Positions 52,011 to 60,537 are shown, counted from the first letter of the stretch. The stretch is DNA of 64,000 nt from Terribacillus sp. DMT04 (GCF_019056395.1 NZ_CP077639.1:2854001-2918000), one strand, 5' to 3'. Made by a program: numbers and translations. The notes: generated by a model not told the origin, from the sequence alone.

Positions 52011-53449
52011 TTGCCACGTTTATCATTTACTTGGCTGCGGTATTCATTATTGGATACACCGCGGAAAAATTTATATCAAAAGGCGAGGAAGGATTTTATC
52101 TCGGAGACAGGAATTTCGGAGCTTTTTCTACCGCCATTAGTGCAGGAGCAACAGACTCCAGCGGGTGGATCTTCATTGGAGCTGCCGGTCAAGCATATCT
52201 TGCAGGTATCTCGACCATGTGGATGCTGCCCGGATTCCTGATTGGTTATTTTGTGAACTGGTTTGTCGTTGCTCCTAGATTACGTAAGTTTTCCGAGAAA
52301 TCGGAGGCATTAAGTATGTCTGACTTCTTCGAAAAACGCTTCAATGATAAATCGCACTTATTAAAAATCACCTCTAGCGTCATCATCATCATTTTCTTTG
52401 TTGCCTATATGGGGTCTCAGCTATCTGCTGCAGGTAAAACGTTAGATGCTGTCATTGATTTCGATTTCAATACAGGCCTTGTACTTAGTGGTATCTTCGT
52501 ATTGGGCTATTCCATTCTGGGCGGATATCGTTCGGTTATGGTTACCGACGTTACCCAAGGGGTTATGATGTTACTTGTTCTAGCTGGTTTCCCGCTCTAT
52601 ATGATTTTGTTCCAGCTTGGCGGTTTTGGTACGTTTTTTGATACAGTGAGAAGTATTGACCCATTACTTGCTTCACCAGCAGCAGGAAATATTGGTTCCC
52701 TCGCAGTTGGGGTAATTATCGGTCACATCGCATTTGGTTTTGGTGTACCAGGTCAGCCGCATATATCGCAGCGCTTTTTGTCTGCTAAAGACAATAGCAC
52801 TATTAAGCAAGGATCGATTATTGCGATGGCATGGATTATCATCTCTATGACAGGAGCTAACCTGCTTGGATTAATCGGCCGTGTCTTGCTTCCTAACTTA
52901 GAGGATCCGGAATATGTATTCCCTACTGTTGCGATGGAAGTATCGCACCCGATTATTGCCGGTGTTATTGTTGGTGCTATCTTTGCCGCCATTCAATCGA
53001 CATTTTCTTCGCAGCTGATGGTGACAACGCAAGCAATTGCAAGTGATATTTGGAAATCCATTTCGAAGAAAGAATACTCAAGCAAACAATCTCTTATTAT
53101 CAGCCGGACGGCTATGGTAGTTCTGACGCTGCTTGCTATTGGTATAGCGCTGCTCAATTTACAATCAGTCTTTGCACTTGTTCAATATGCATGGGCTGGA
53201 TTAGCAGCAAGCTTTGCTCCGGTTCTTATATTCAGTCTTTACTCGAATATTGCTACTAAATGGGGGGCCTTCTCCAGTATGATTACTGGTTCACTTGTGA
53301 CGGTAATCTGGAAAGGTTTAGGCTTGGATGCGTATCTGTACGAGATTATCCCAGGCTTAGTTATTTCAACACTTGTACTGCTCATTGTCAGCAAACTAAC
53401 TAAACAGCGTGACAATGCTCCACTGAAAGAAGAAAGCATGAATCTGTAA
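52007..53449 (+). CDS. putP: sodium/solute symporter, SSF family (PutP-like)
   Basis: Membrane protein of 480 residues, about 13 helices. It has EGFYLGDRNFGAFSTAISAGATDSSGWIFIGAAG (split, about 28-61; the ATDSSGW wording lines the Na+ and substrate sites) and a GYRSVMVTDVTQGVMML segment (about 173-189) that is the SSF signature. Closest to proline/Na+ symporters by motif, but other amino acids are possible. Coupled to the 35-residue ORF. In a halotolerant bacterium proline uptake would also serve osmotic balance. Confidence 0.85.
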   Translation: MIATFIIYLAAVFIIGYTAEKFISKGEEGFYLGDRNFGAFSTAISAGATDSSGWIFIGAAGQAYLAGISTMWMLPGFLIGYFVNWFVVAPRLRKFSEKSEALSMSDFFEKRFNDKSHLLKITSSVIIIIFFVAYMGSQLSAAGKTLDAVIDFDFNTGLVLSGIFVLGYSILGGYRSVMVTDVTQGVMMLLVLAGFPLYMILFQLGGFGTFFDTVRSIDPLLASPAAGNIGSLAVGVIIGHIAFGFGVPGQPHISQRFLSAKDNSTIKQGSIIAMAWIIISMTGANLLGLIGRVLLPNLEDPEYVFPTVAMEVSHPIIAGVIVGAIFAAIQSTFSSQLMVTTQAIASDIWKSISKKEYSSKQSLIISRTAMVVLTLLAIGIALLNLQSVFALVQYAWAGLAASFAPVLIFSLYSNIATKWGAFSSMITGSLVTVIWKGLGLDAYLYEIIPGLVISTLVLLIVSKLTKQRDNAPLKEESMNL

Positions 53450-53457
53450 AACGGAAG

Positions 53458-53496
53458 ACAGGTTTGCCAGGATTATAGCGGCAAACCTGTTTTTTA
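53458..53496 (+). terminator. terminator after the symporter gene
   Basis: Arms ACAGGTTTGCC (53458-53468) and GGCAAACCTGT (53480-53490), then six T. Confidence 0.9.
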
Positions 53497-53572
53497 CCGT
53501 GATAACGTTGACTTTCCTAGTGAACCTTCCTATTATTAGGTTCAGCTATTCTATTTAAAAGGATGAGACGAT

Positions 53573-54319
53573 GTGAAAATTAAGTCTTTGTATAAGACCA
53601 TCTATGATGATCTTGTCAGTAAGATCATGAGCGGATACTATAAAGAAGGCCAAAAGCTTCCATCTGAAAAAGAACTGGATCAGCTTTATCATGCAAGCAG
53701 AACACCTGTGAGACAGGCCTTATCCAAACTGGAAAGTGACGGTTTTATCTACAGGCTTCAAGGGCGCGGATCCTTTGTATCTGACAATCGCCCAAAACAG
53801 CTATGGACAAGAATGACTGGATTTACCAATTACTACTTAAGTGAATGGGAAAAAATCACTTCACGTACAATCGATGTTGAGAAAGTACCAGCACCAGCCG
53901 CGATTTCTCCGCTGCTGAAGTTAACGGACGGTGACAATGAGCTGCTGACCAAAATGACGCGCATTCGTTTCTATGATGGTGATCCTATCATTTATTTACA
54001 GCATTATCTGCACCCGCGTTTCCCAGTTGAATCGCTGCAATCAAATGAAAATTTCTTCTCTATTGCAGAAATTTTAAATGAAGAGTTCCAGGTGAAGGTA
54101 GCACGAGCGGATGAAGAAATCGAGGCTATTATGGCTGATGATTACTTAAAAGATGTCCTCCAGCTGGATGATGCACACACTCCTTTAATCAAGGTAACCA
54201 GAACATCTTATACGGCAGCAGATGAACCCGTAGATGTAAATGTTTACTATGTTAATTCGAAAAAGTGGAAATTCGAAGTAAGCTTTCGTCAGAGCGAGAA
54301 AAATTTCGAGTTTTTCTGA
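53573..54319 (+). CDS. GntR/HutC-family transcriptional regulator
   Basis: 248 residues. Winged helix about 1-70: YKTIYDDLVSKIMSGYYKEGQKLPSEKELDQLYHASRTPVRQALSKLESDGFIYRLQGRGSFV (split), the usual GntR signature with PSE and VRQAL. The C-terminal UTRA effector domain (about 90-245) has LTKMTRIRFYDGDPIIYLQHYL and the VTRTSY strand. The effector is probably a sugar-phosphate or amino acid. Start GTG with AAAGG upstream. Neighbours are the symporter, HPr-like and FAH genes, but the target is not evident. Confidence 0.88.
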   Translation: MKIKSLYKTIYDDLVSKIMSGYYKEGQKLPSEKELDQLYHASRTPVRQALSKLESDGFIYRLQGRGSFVSDNRPKQLWTRMTGFTNYYLSEWEKITSRTIDVEKVPAPAAISPLLKLTDGDNELLTKMTRIRFYDGDPIIYLQHYLHPRFPVESLQSNENFFSIAEILNEEFQVKVARADEEIEAIMADDYLKDVLQLDDAHTPLIKVTRTSYTAADEPVDVNVYYVNSKKWKFEVSFRQSEKNFEFF

Positions 54320-54355
54320 ATACAGAAGCTGGGACATAACAGTTTAAGCTATATA

Positions 54356-54402
54356 AAAATCCAAACAATACTGCAATCACCAGCAGCATTGTTTGGATTT
54401 TT
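54356..54402 (+). terminator. terminator after the GntR gene
   Basis: Arms AATCCAAACAAT (54358-54369) and ATTGTTTGGATT (54388-54399) with an 18-base loop, then T-run. It is also the left end of the short repeat copy. Confidence 0.82.
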
Positions 54403-54630
54403 GCATGGGAACGAAGATGAGAGCATCACTAGTGTAGATAGAATACGTAGACTCCTCGAAAAAGATAGCGATTTTCTTGTCGGTGTCAACTTCAAAAGCC
54501 ACTCTTGGTCCAACGATAACAGCTAAAGTTAGAAAGCAGCAGATCAGAGGCCTGCATTAAAAAGTATGAATCTAGTCATCGTTTGCTTTTAGGATAAATT
54601 AATCTTGTTTTGTCCCTAGCTCTTGTATTG
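54356..54630 (+). repeat. composite intergenic repeat, short copy
   Basis: About 275 bases similar to the element at 44440-44860 on the other strand, but lacking its 152-base GC-rich module: after GAGAGCATC (54419-54427) only 11 bases precede TAGAATACG (54439). Like the long copy, it follows a gene terminator in the same relative orientation. Weak sequence drift (about every fifth base) suggests an old pair. Confidence 0.8.
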
Positions 54631-54686
54631 CTTCATGAAAATCGTTGCACGAACAAAGAAATATGTTATACTGCAATCAAACAGAG

Positions 54687-54738
54687 TGTAAGCGCTAACA
54701 AAATGTACACTTGCACTTTTCCGCTGCTGTTGTACAAT
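54687..54738 (+). promoter_or_regulatory. perfect cre site and sigma-A promoter of the HPr-like gene
   Basis: TGTAAGCGCTAACA (54687-54700) matches the CcpA consensus TGWAANCGNTNWCA at all 14 positions. The promoter is TTGCAC (54711-54716), 16 bases, TACAAT (54733-54738). The cre lies upstream of the -35, centred near -50, where CcpA often activates rather than represses. Confidence 0.82.
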
Positions 54739-54774
54739 TTGATGTGGCAAAATGCTAGTAGGGGGAGAATGATG

Positions 54775-55029
54775 ATGCGATCCAAAAAGACGCTTATTCA
54801 TGTTGCTGTAGATATCAACCAGACTGCAAATCAATTCAAATCAAGCATTGTACTTGTAATGGATAATAAGGTAGTGGATGCGAAAAGCATGCTTGGCCTT
54901 TCTAATTCGGTGCTTACTTCAGACTTTTTCCGCTTGGAAATATACGGTGAAGATGCGGAAGAAGCGAAAAAAGCAATGCGGGATGTGTTCTTAAGTAACG
55001 GGCTGCCTGTTGAAATCAGTGACAAATAA
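54775..55029 (+). CDS. divergent HPr/Crh-like protein lacking the His-15 loop
   Basis: 84 residues. The second half aligns with HPr/Crh: DNKVVDAKSMLGL (compare Crh GKKVNAKSIMGL) and GEDAEEAKKAMRDVFLSNG (compare GEDEQEALEKL). Ser38 takes the place of the HPr kinase target Ser46. The first half matches ANRFTSDV with ANQFKSSI, but about eight residues including the His15/Arg17 loop are missing, so it cannot carry PTS phosphate. It may act like Crh as a Ser-phosphorylated CcpA partner, or bind another protein. ATG chosen among three in a row by spacing from AGGGGG. Confidence 0.68.
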   Translation: MRSKKTLIHVAVDINQTANQFKSSIVLVMDNKVVDAKSMLGLSNSVLTSDFFRLEIYGEDAEEAKKAMRDVFLSNGLPVEISDK

Positions 55030-55035
55030 ACACAA

Positions 55036-55074
55036 GAAAAGACAGCTCAGCCGAGAGGGCGAGCTGTCTTTTTT
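55036..55074. terminator. bidirectional terminator, HPr-like / FAH
   Basis: Arms AAAAGACAGCTC (55037-55048) and GAGCTGTCTTTT (55061-55072), A-run and T-run on opposite sides. Confidence 0.92.
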
Positions 55075-55076
55075 AT

Positions 55077-56021
55077 TTACAATCGTGATGGTTTCGGAAT
55101 GATAGCATTCCGAAGCTGGCCGAGACCTTCTATTTCAATCTCGACTACGTCCCCTTCTTTCAAGAACTGTGGCGGATCCATCGCAAAACCAACACCATTC
55201 GGAGTGCCGGTCATAATGATATCCCCCGGCTCCAACGTCATAATGCCTGAGATGAATGAAATGAGATGCGGAACAGAGAAAATAAGCTGTCCTGTATTAG
55301 AGTCCTGGCGCTTCTCCCCGTTCACAAACGTCCGAATTGCAAGATTGGATACATCTTCAATCTCATCAGCAGTGACAAGGTACGGTCCCATTGGCGCACT
55401 TCGATCCAGCGTCTTCCCTTGCAGGAACTGCGGTGTCCGCCGCTGCAGATCACGTGCTGTCACATCGTTGGCAATTGTGTAGCCAGCTATGTATTCCATT
55501 GCCTCTTTCTCCGGTACTTCTTGCGCTCTTCTGCCAATGACAACCGCAAGCTCCCCCTCATAGTCCAGCTTTTCAGTTAGCTTCGAATGGTATACACCTT
55601 GGTCATGTGCACAAACCGCATTCACAAATTTACCGAACAGAACTGGATATTCCGGCAGTTCTCTGCCCATTTCTTCTATATGATCTTTATAATTCAAGCC
55701 TACACAAATAATCTTACTAGGGCTTGGTACTGGCGGTCCTACTTTCACTTCTTCTGCTCTGTATTGCACAGTCTCAAGCCCCTCTGTGAGAGCAAATGCC
55801 TCCGCTCGGTAAGCACGCTTCAATGCTTGTGGGCCCATTTGGTAGAATACATGCGGATCAGCGGGAAGCAGGCTCGCTACCGACATCGCTAAATCCACTT
55901 CTCCCTCTGCCAATAGAAAATGCCGATATGCCTCTTGCAGATCAATGACACGTCCCTCAACACTGCTTCCAATTCGATATGGGTGCAGCTCTTTTCCAGC
56001 TTTATAGGTTACTAGCTTCAT
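55077..56021 (-). CDS. fumarylacetoacetate hydrolase family protein (YisK/acylpyruvase-like)
   Basis: 314 residues. N-terminal cap region (about 1-100), then the FAH fold: IICVGLNYKDHIEEMG (His/Glu about 115-120) and the metal ligands ExE in DYEGELAVVIG (about 158-168) plus Asp in YTIANDVTARDLQ. MTLEPGDIIMTGTPNGVGF is near 260-278. Members act on acylpyruvates, oxaloacetate or 2-keto-4-pentenoate-type acids. Substrate unknown. GGAGGGG lies before the ATG at 56021, so an 11-codon extension is excluded. Diverges from the nucleoside hydrolase gene. Confidence 0.88.
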   Translation of the reverse strand: MKLVTYKAGKELHPYRIGSSVEGRVIDLQEAYRHFLLAEGEVDLAMSVASLLPADPHVFYQMGPQALKRAYRAEAFALTEGLETVQYRAEEVKVGPPVPSPSKIICVGLNYKDHIEEMGRELPEYPVLFGKFVNAVCAHDQGVYHSKLTEKLDYEGELAVVIGRRAQEVPEKEAMEYIAGYTIANDVTARDLQRRTPQFLQGKTLDRSAPMGPYLVTADEIEDVSNLAIRTFVNGEKRQDSNTGQLIFSVPHLISFISGIMTLEPGDIIMTGTPNGVGFAMDPPQFLKEGDVVEIEIEGLGQLRNAIIPKPSRL

Positions 56022-56119
56022 TATGCAGTTCCCCTCCATTGTTCGAATACTCAAAATTAATTCTCTCTTCTATGATATAGTAAGAAAGTCAGACAGCATA
56101 GAAGAAAGGGAGTCTTAGA

Positions 56120-57052
56120 ATGAAAAATGTTTACTTGAATCATGATGGCGGTGTAGATGATTTAATATCGCTATACCTGCTGCTAAAAATGGAGAATGTA
56201 AAGCTTATTGGCTGTTCCGTTATTCCAGCTGATTGCTATTTGGAACCCGCATTATCAGCTAGTCGTAAAATTAATGACAAATTCGGTATTCCAGAGACAC
56301 TGGAAATAGCTGCATCTACTTCGCGTGGCAAAAATCCTTTTCCAAAAGATTGGCGCATGCATGCTTTCTTCGTTGATGCGCTCCCGATTCTAAATGAACA
56401 GCTTCCCGTGCAAACAAAGGTTGCTGAAAAGCCAGCACACTTAGATCTAATTGAAAAGCTGAAAGCGCAAAAAGAGAAAACAACTCTTATCTTCATTGGA
56501 CCGCTGACAGATTTGGCTCGAGCGTTAAAAGTGGATGCTTCTATTGAACAGTATATCGAGAAGCTTGTCTGGATGGGCGGCACCTTACTGCCGAATGGTA
56601 ATGTGGAAGAACCTGAGCATGATGGAACAGCAGAATGGAATGCCTTCTGGGATCCAGAAGCCATGGACGTTGTTTGGAAAAGTGACATACTAATTGACAT
56701 GGTCGCGCTGGAAAGTACGAATCAAGTGCCTTTAACTGTGGATATCCGCAACAACTGGGCAAAAAATCGTAAGTATGAAGGTGTAGATTTTGTCGGACAA
56801 AGCTATGCTGCCGTACCACCGCTCGTTCACTTTGAAACGAATTCCACTTACTATTTGTGGGATGTGCTGACCACTGCTTCCGTCGGCAAGGAAGCACTAG
56901 TAAAGAAGAAAACTGTGTCTGTCAGTGTGGAAGCAAACGGACCATCACAAGGTCGTACATATGAAGATAAAGACGGGAAAAGAATTGAATTAGTATATGA
57001 TGTGAATCATGATGCATTCTTTTCTTACATTTTAGACTTAATGAAGTTCTAA
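56120..57052 (+). CDS. inosine-uridine preferring nucleoside hydrolase family protein
   Basis: 310 residues. The Ca2+ motif at the N-terminus is HDGGVDDLISL (about 8-18), a variant of DTDPGxDDA. The LVWMGGTLLPNGNVEEPEHDGTAEWNAFWDPEA region (split, about 150-182) carries the usual MGG and EWN elements, and a late Asp/His is in DVNHDAFFSYI. It hydrolyses nucleosides to base plus ribose, feeding adenine deaminase and ribokinase found elsewhere in the window. GAAAGGGAG precedes the ATG. Substrate preference is by family. Confidence 0.85.
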   Translation: MKNVYLNHDGGVDDLISLYLLLKMENVKLIGCSVIPADCYLEPALSASRKINDKFGIPETLEIAASTSRGKNPFPKDWRMHAFFVDALPILNEQLPVQTKVAEKPAHLDLIEKLKAQKEKTTLIFIGPLTDLARALKVDASIEQYIEKLVWMGGTLLPNGNVEEPEHDGTAEWNAFWDPEAMDVVWKSDILIDMVALESTNQVPLTVDIRNNWAKNRKYEGVDFVGQSYAAVPPLVHFETNSTYYLWDVLTTASVGKEALVKKKTVSVSVEANGPSQGRTYEDKDGKRIELVYDVNHDAFFSYILDLMKF

Positions 57053-57164
57053 ATATATAATTGGTATCGCACATATACAATAAATTTGTTATACTATTCC
57101 GTGGCTGTTATCCACAAGTGGATAACGTAATACGTACGAAACGGAAAGAAGGCAGATTAGCGAC

Positions 57165-57956
57165 ATGTATATGGATTACCATCATCACACGAACAATTCG
57201 ATTGATTCTAAAGCAGTCATGCAAGATGTCTGCAAGGAAGCAATCCGTAAAGGTATTAAAGAGATTTGTTTCACTGAACATTATTCTGTTAATCCTTTGG
57301 CGCCTACCTATGGTCATATGGATTTCACTAAATATCAAGCAGACATTGCTGCATCACAGGAACAATTTGGCGATCAGTTGTCCATCAAAATGGGAATTGA
57401 GCTGTGCGAACCGCATTTGATGATGGATATCTATGAAAAAGCACTTCAGCCTGTTCCTTTTGATTTTATCATGGGTTCTGTGCATAATATCGGCAACCAG
57501 AAGCTGCGTCTGCATCTGCGCGCTAATCCAGAGACATTTTATCAAGACTATTTTACAGAGATGTACAAGCTTGTATCCGATGCAGATATCGATGTTTTGG
57601 CACATATTGATTTGATGAAGCGATATGCTGTTCAAGAAGGTCATGGCATTTATTCTTTTGAGCAGCACAAAGATCAAATCGCTGCTATTCTGGAAAAAGC
57701 GATACAGCGTGGTATTGGGATCGAAATCAATACGTCCGGCATGCGCAGCTCACTTGGTGAAGCGATGCCGACTCCGCGAATCGTATCGCTTTATCACGAA
57801 TTAGGCGGCCGAATTTTGACACTTGGGTCGGATTCTCATAAAGCAGAAACAGTCGGCGCTGGAATAAAAGAAGCCGCGCAAATTGCGCGGCAATGCGGTT
57901 TCACTCATATTTATCAATTTGAAAACCGCAAGCCGAAAGCCGTGCCTTTAAGCTAG
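57165..57956 (+). CDS. hisJ: histidinol-phosphatase, PHP family
   Basis: 263 residues (B. subtilis HisJ about 268). PHP metal motifs: MDYHHHTNNS (about 3-12), CFTEHYS (about 43-49), GIELCEPH, GSVHNIG (about 106), DVLAHIDLMKRYA (about 143) and late SDSHKAE (about 224). Removes phosphate from histidinol phosphate. Not in a his operon here, as is usual in Bacillus. GAAGG lies 12 bases before the ATG. Ends in CTAG shared with the converging gene. Confidence 0.88.
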   Translation: MYMDYHHHTNNSIDSKAVMQDVCKEAIRKGIKEICFTEHYSVNPLAPTYGHMDFTKYQADIAASQEQFGDQLSIKMGIELCEPHLMMDIYEKALQPVPFDFIMGSVHNIGNQKLRLHLRANPETFYQDYFTEMYKLVSDADIDVLAHIDLMKRYAVQEGHGIYSFEQHKDQIAAILEKAIQRGIGIEINTSGMRSSLGEAMPTPRIVSLYHELGGRILTLGSDSHKAETVGAGIKEAAQIARQCGFTHIYQFENRKPKAVPLS

Positions 57957-58753
57957 ATTTTTCTTTCATTTCGCAGTTTATGTTTAATAAAAGCATCAAA
58001 TTGATCATCCTGACTGTCCGGCAGCAATGCTGGACTGTCAGGATTTTTCATGACAGCTTCGTCTTCGTTCCAAAGTTCTTTTCGTAAGTAGCGAAGTCGA
58101 ACATAGTACGTCATCAACTTCAAATCCAGCCACATTTCTTCTTTAAAGAATTCAAATACCTCTGCTTGACTGTCCATCGTTTCCTGTTTCTTCTGCGCAA
58201 TTGTGTATTGTGCTTGTATAACTTGATTCACATGCTTCTCCATTAATTCTTGCTCTGCTGTTGTAAACGTACCTTTTTCAATAGTATCGTTCATTAGCTT
58301 CTCTGCTTCGTCGGTATGTTTCAATATAATTAACTGCTGTTCCCGAATTGTATGCAATAGATCAGAGAACTGAGCAAACGATTGCTGAATCATCTCTGTC
58401 GCTAAATGCATGACGTTTTTTTCAACATTCTCCAATAAGTCCTGGAACGTATGGTAACGCTTATCCGTCAGCTTGACTCCATTATCAGAAGTCAAACGCC
58501 GAATCGTCTGTACGCTCGTCATATATCGATAGTACCGACCGGCCAATTCCTCTACTTCATGTTCTGCCGGCACTCTGCCGTCTTCTGCGACAAGTAATCG
58601 TTCATTGCTAGGCATATATACAAAATAATAATGCAACGGAATTTTATTCTCCTTATAAACTGCGGGGCATAAGTCCATCCGTTCATCCTGCTGCTGCCGA
58701 TTACGTTCAGAGGCCTCTTTCACCGGCTGCGGTAAAGATTCTTTCGTGATCAT
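57953..58753 (-). CDS. conserved-looking protein of unknown function, helical
   Basis: I do not recognise this 266-residue protein. Visible features: a proline-containing polar start; a possible small beta/alpha region about 30-75 (IPLHYYFVYMPSNERLLVAEDG); then almost wholly helical sequence about 75-240 rich in Glu/Gln/Lys/Leu with HTFQDLLENVEKNVMHLATEM and IREQQLIILKHTDEAEKLM, suggesting coiled coils. The acidic end contains NPDSPALLPDSQDDQFDAF. No signal peptide or membrane helix. GGAGG is 7 bases before the ATG, so it is surely translated. It sits downstream of motAB on the same strand but is separated by a terminator. Confidence 0.72.
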   Translation of the reverse strand: MITKESLPQPVKEASERNRQQQDERMDLCPAVYKENKIPLHYYFVYMPSNERLLVAEDGRVPAEHEVEELAGRYYRYMTSVQTIRRLTSDNGVKLTDKRYHTFQDLLENVEKNVMHLATEMIQQSFAQFSDLLHTIREQQLIILKHTDEAEKLMNDTIEKGTFTTAEQELMEKHVNQVIQAQYTIAQKKQETMDSQAEVFEFFKEEMWLDLKLMTYYVRLRYLRKELWNEDEAVMKNPDSPALLPDSQDDQFDAFIKHKLRNERKI

Positions 58754-58861
58754 CTAATTTCCTCCGTTCTATCCTGCTCATTACCTATTATTTCACAAAT
58801 TACCCTAACTCAATCCTACCTTATTCCACTATTCTATTGTAAGCATTTTCATAACATTAAA

Positions 58862-58892
58862 TTAAAAAAATAACAGCCCGCCAGGACTGTTA
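58862..58892 (-). terminator. terminator of motAB
   Basis: Minus strand ATAACAGtCC/GGcTGTTAT stem with T-run, overlapping the motB stop codon. Confidence 0.88.
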
Positions 58893-59714
58893 TTCGGTCT
58901 TTGCTGTTCGCGGAAGAATTAATACTTCCACACGACGATTTTTCTCTTTGCCTCCAGCTGTATCGTTTGAGGCAATTGGTTTGAACTCTCCATACCCTTT
59001 AGCGCTGAACCAACGCGGATCTAGCTTGTCATTCTCTAATACAACCTTCATGAAATTAACGGAACGCATGACACTGAGCTCCCAGTTAGAGTGATAGGTA
59101 GATGTACTAATTGGGTCATCATCTGTATGTCCGCTAATAATCACTTCTCGAGGTGGGTCCATTACGAGCAAATCAGAAATCTCTCTGGCGATTTCTTCAT
59201 CTTTTACACTGACTTCACTGCTGCCGGAATTAAATAAGACATTATCATTAATCGTTAACAGCAGTCCCTCATCTGTTAAATCCGTGGAAAACTTATTACT
59301 CAAGTCCTCATCTTTAATATAGGTTTCAATCTTCTCTTGAATCTTTTGCAGTTCTTCCCGTTCTGCCGCTTCAAGATTAGCTTCATCTGCTTCTTCATTG
59401 ACGGCTTCTTGCGTTACGGCAGCCTCTTGTGTTTCTTTATCTTTCTTCTCTTCTTCGTTATTCTGGTCAATCACTGTAGAACTTGTCTCATTTCCGGGCG
59501 TCATGCTCGTATTTGATTCTAATAAACCCTCTCCGCCATGCAAAACACTGCTAAAGCTATCGGATATCTTATTGAATTTCTGCGCATCGATGGAACTTGT
59601 TGCAAATAAGACGATAAAAAGCGCCAGCAGCAGTGTCAGAAGATCCGCATAAGGAAGAAGCCAAGATTCGTCGACATGTTCTTCGTGTTTTTTGTGCTTG
59701 CGCTTCCTGCTCAT
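58890..59714 (-). CDS. motB: flagellar motor stator protein MotB
   Basis: 274 residues. A single membrane helix lies near 22-42 with the proton-channel Asp in PYADLLTLLLALFIVLFATSS. A Glu-rich linker (about 85-130) follows. The OmpA-like peptidoglycan domain (about 145-270) has VIISGHTDDDPI and NWELSVMRSVNFMKV, then GYGEFKPIASNDTAGGKEKNRRVEVLI (split). The helix wording is closer to H+-type MotB than to Na+-type MotS/PomB. Overlaps motA by four bases (ATGA). Confidence 0.93.
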   Translation of the reverse strand: MSRKRKHKKHEEHVDESWLLPYADLLTLLLALFIVLFATSSIDAQKFNKISDSFSSVLHGGEGLLESNTSMTPGNETSSTVIDQNNEEEKKDKETQEAAVTQEAVNEEADEANLEAAEREELQKIQEKIETYIKDEDLSNKFSTDLTDEGLLLTINDNVLFNSGSSEVSVKDEEIAREISDLLVMDPPREVIISGHTDDDPISTSTYHSNWELSVMRSVNFMKVVLENDKLDPRWFSAKGYGEFKPIASNDTAGGKEKNRRVEVLILPRTAKTE

Positions 59715-60502
59715 ACCGCTACTTCCTCTTCTGCATCGCCAAACTCAGCTTTCTCTTTGCTCGGCAGATAAGCTAGCAGCTTTTGCTCAAGCATTCGCGG
59801 CGTTTCACCTTCCAAAATAGAAAGAATTCCTTCAACCATTAACAGCTTATGCTGCACTTCTTGCTGCGTTTTTCGCTTTAGCTTGTTAGCAATTGGGTGA
59901 CAAATAACATACCCCATGAAAATACCCATCAACGTGGCAACGAAAGCTGCTGCAATAGCGTGGCTTAACTTATCAATATCTGATATGTCGCCAAGTGCTG
60001 CAATTAGACCAATAACAGCGCCTAATACACCGAGTGAGGGTGCATAAGTACCTGCCTGTGTGAAAATAGCAGCGCCAATTGCATGACGGTCTTCTAAGGC
60101 ATCTACTTCTTCATTCAGCACATTTCGGATATATTCTGGTGATTCTCCATCGACAGCCATGCTTAAACCGTTACGAAGAAAGTCGTCCTCTACATCACGT
60201 GTACTGCTTTCCAATGCCAGCAATCCTTCTTTTCTGCTGATTTGAGACCATTCAGAAAACATGCTCACAAGATCTTTCGTATTAAATTGCTGTTTGCTTT
60301 TAAATACAACACCGAGCAGCTTCGGAAATCGTTTTAATTCGTTGCCTGGGAAGGCTAGAGTTACGGATGCAGCCGTACCGACTAGAATGATCAGTATGGC
60401 GGCAGGGTTAACAAGTGCAGCAGGACTGACACCCTTTAACACCATCCCGACACCAACCGCAACCAGGCCTAATATGATACCAATTAGTGAAGACTTATCC
60501 AT
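59711..60502 (-). CDS. motA: flagellar motor stator protein MotA
   Basis: 263 residues with four membrane helices (about 5-25, 33-50, 152-170, 182-205). Between helices 2 and 3 is the cytoplasmic loop that contacts the rotor, with charged KEGLLALESSTRDVEDDFL. Helix 3 has GTYAPSLGVLGAVIGLIAAL (Pro), helix 4 ALSHAIAAAFVATLMGIFMGY (written LSHAIAAAFVATLMG). Forms the stator with MotB. AGGAG precedes the ATG. A sigma-D-like promoter lies upstream. Confidence 0.94.
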   Translation of the reverse strand: MDKSSLIGIILGLVAVGVGMVLKGVSPAALVNPAAILIILVGTAASVTLAFPGNELKRFPKLLGVVFKSKQQFNTKDLVSMFSEWSQISRKEGLLALESSTRDVEDDFLRNGLSMAVDGESPEYIRNVLNEEVDALEDRHAIGAAIFTQAGTYAPSLGVLGAVIGLIAALGDISDIDKLSHAIAAAFVATLMGIFMGYVICHPIANKLKRKTQQEVQHKLLMVEGILSILEGETPRMLEQKLLAYLPSKEKAEFGDAEEEVAV

Positions 60503-60537
60503 ATTTCCATTCTCCTAATTTAGTTTGATTACTCCTT

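Noticed and set aside
57871-57892. GCCGCGCAA/TTGCGCGGC palindrome
   Set aside because: It is inside hisJ, encodes ordinary residues, and lacks a T-run; probably a codon coincidence.
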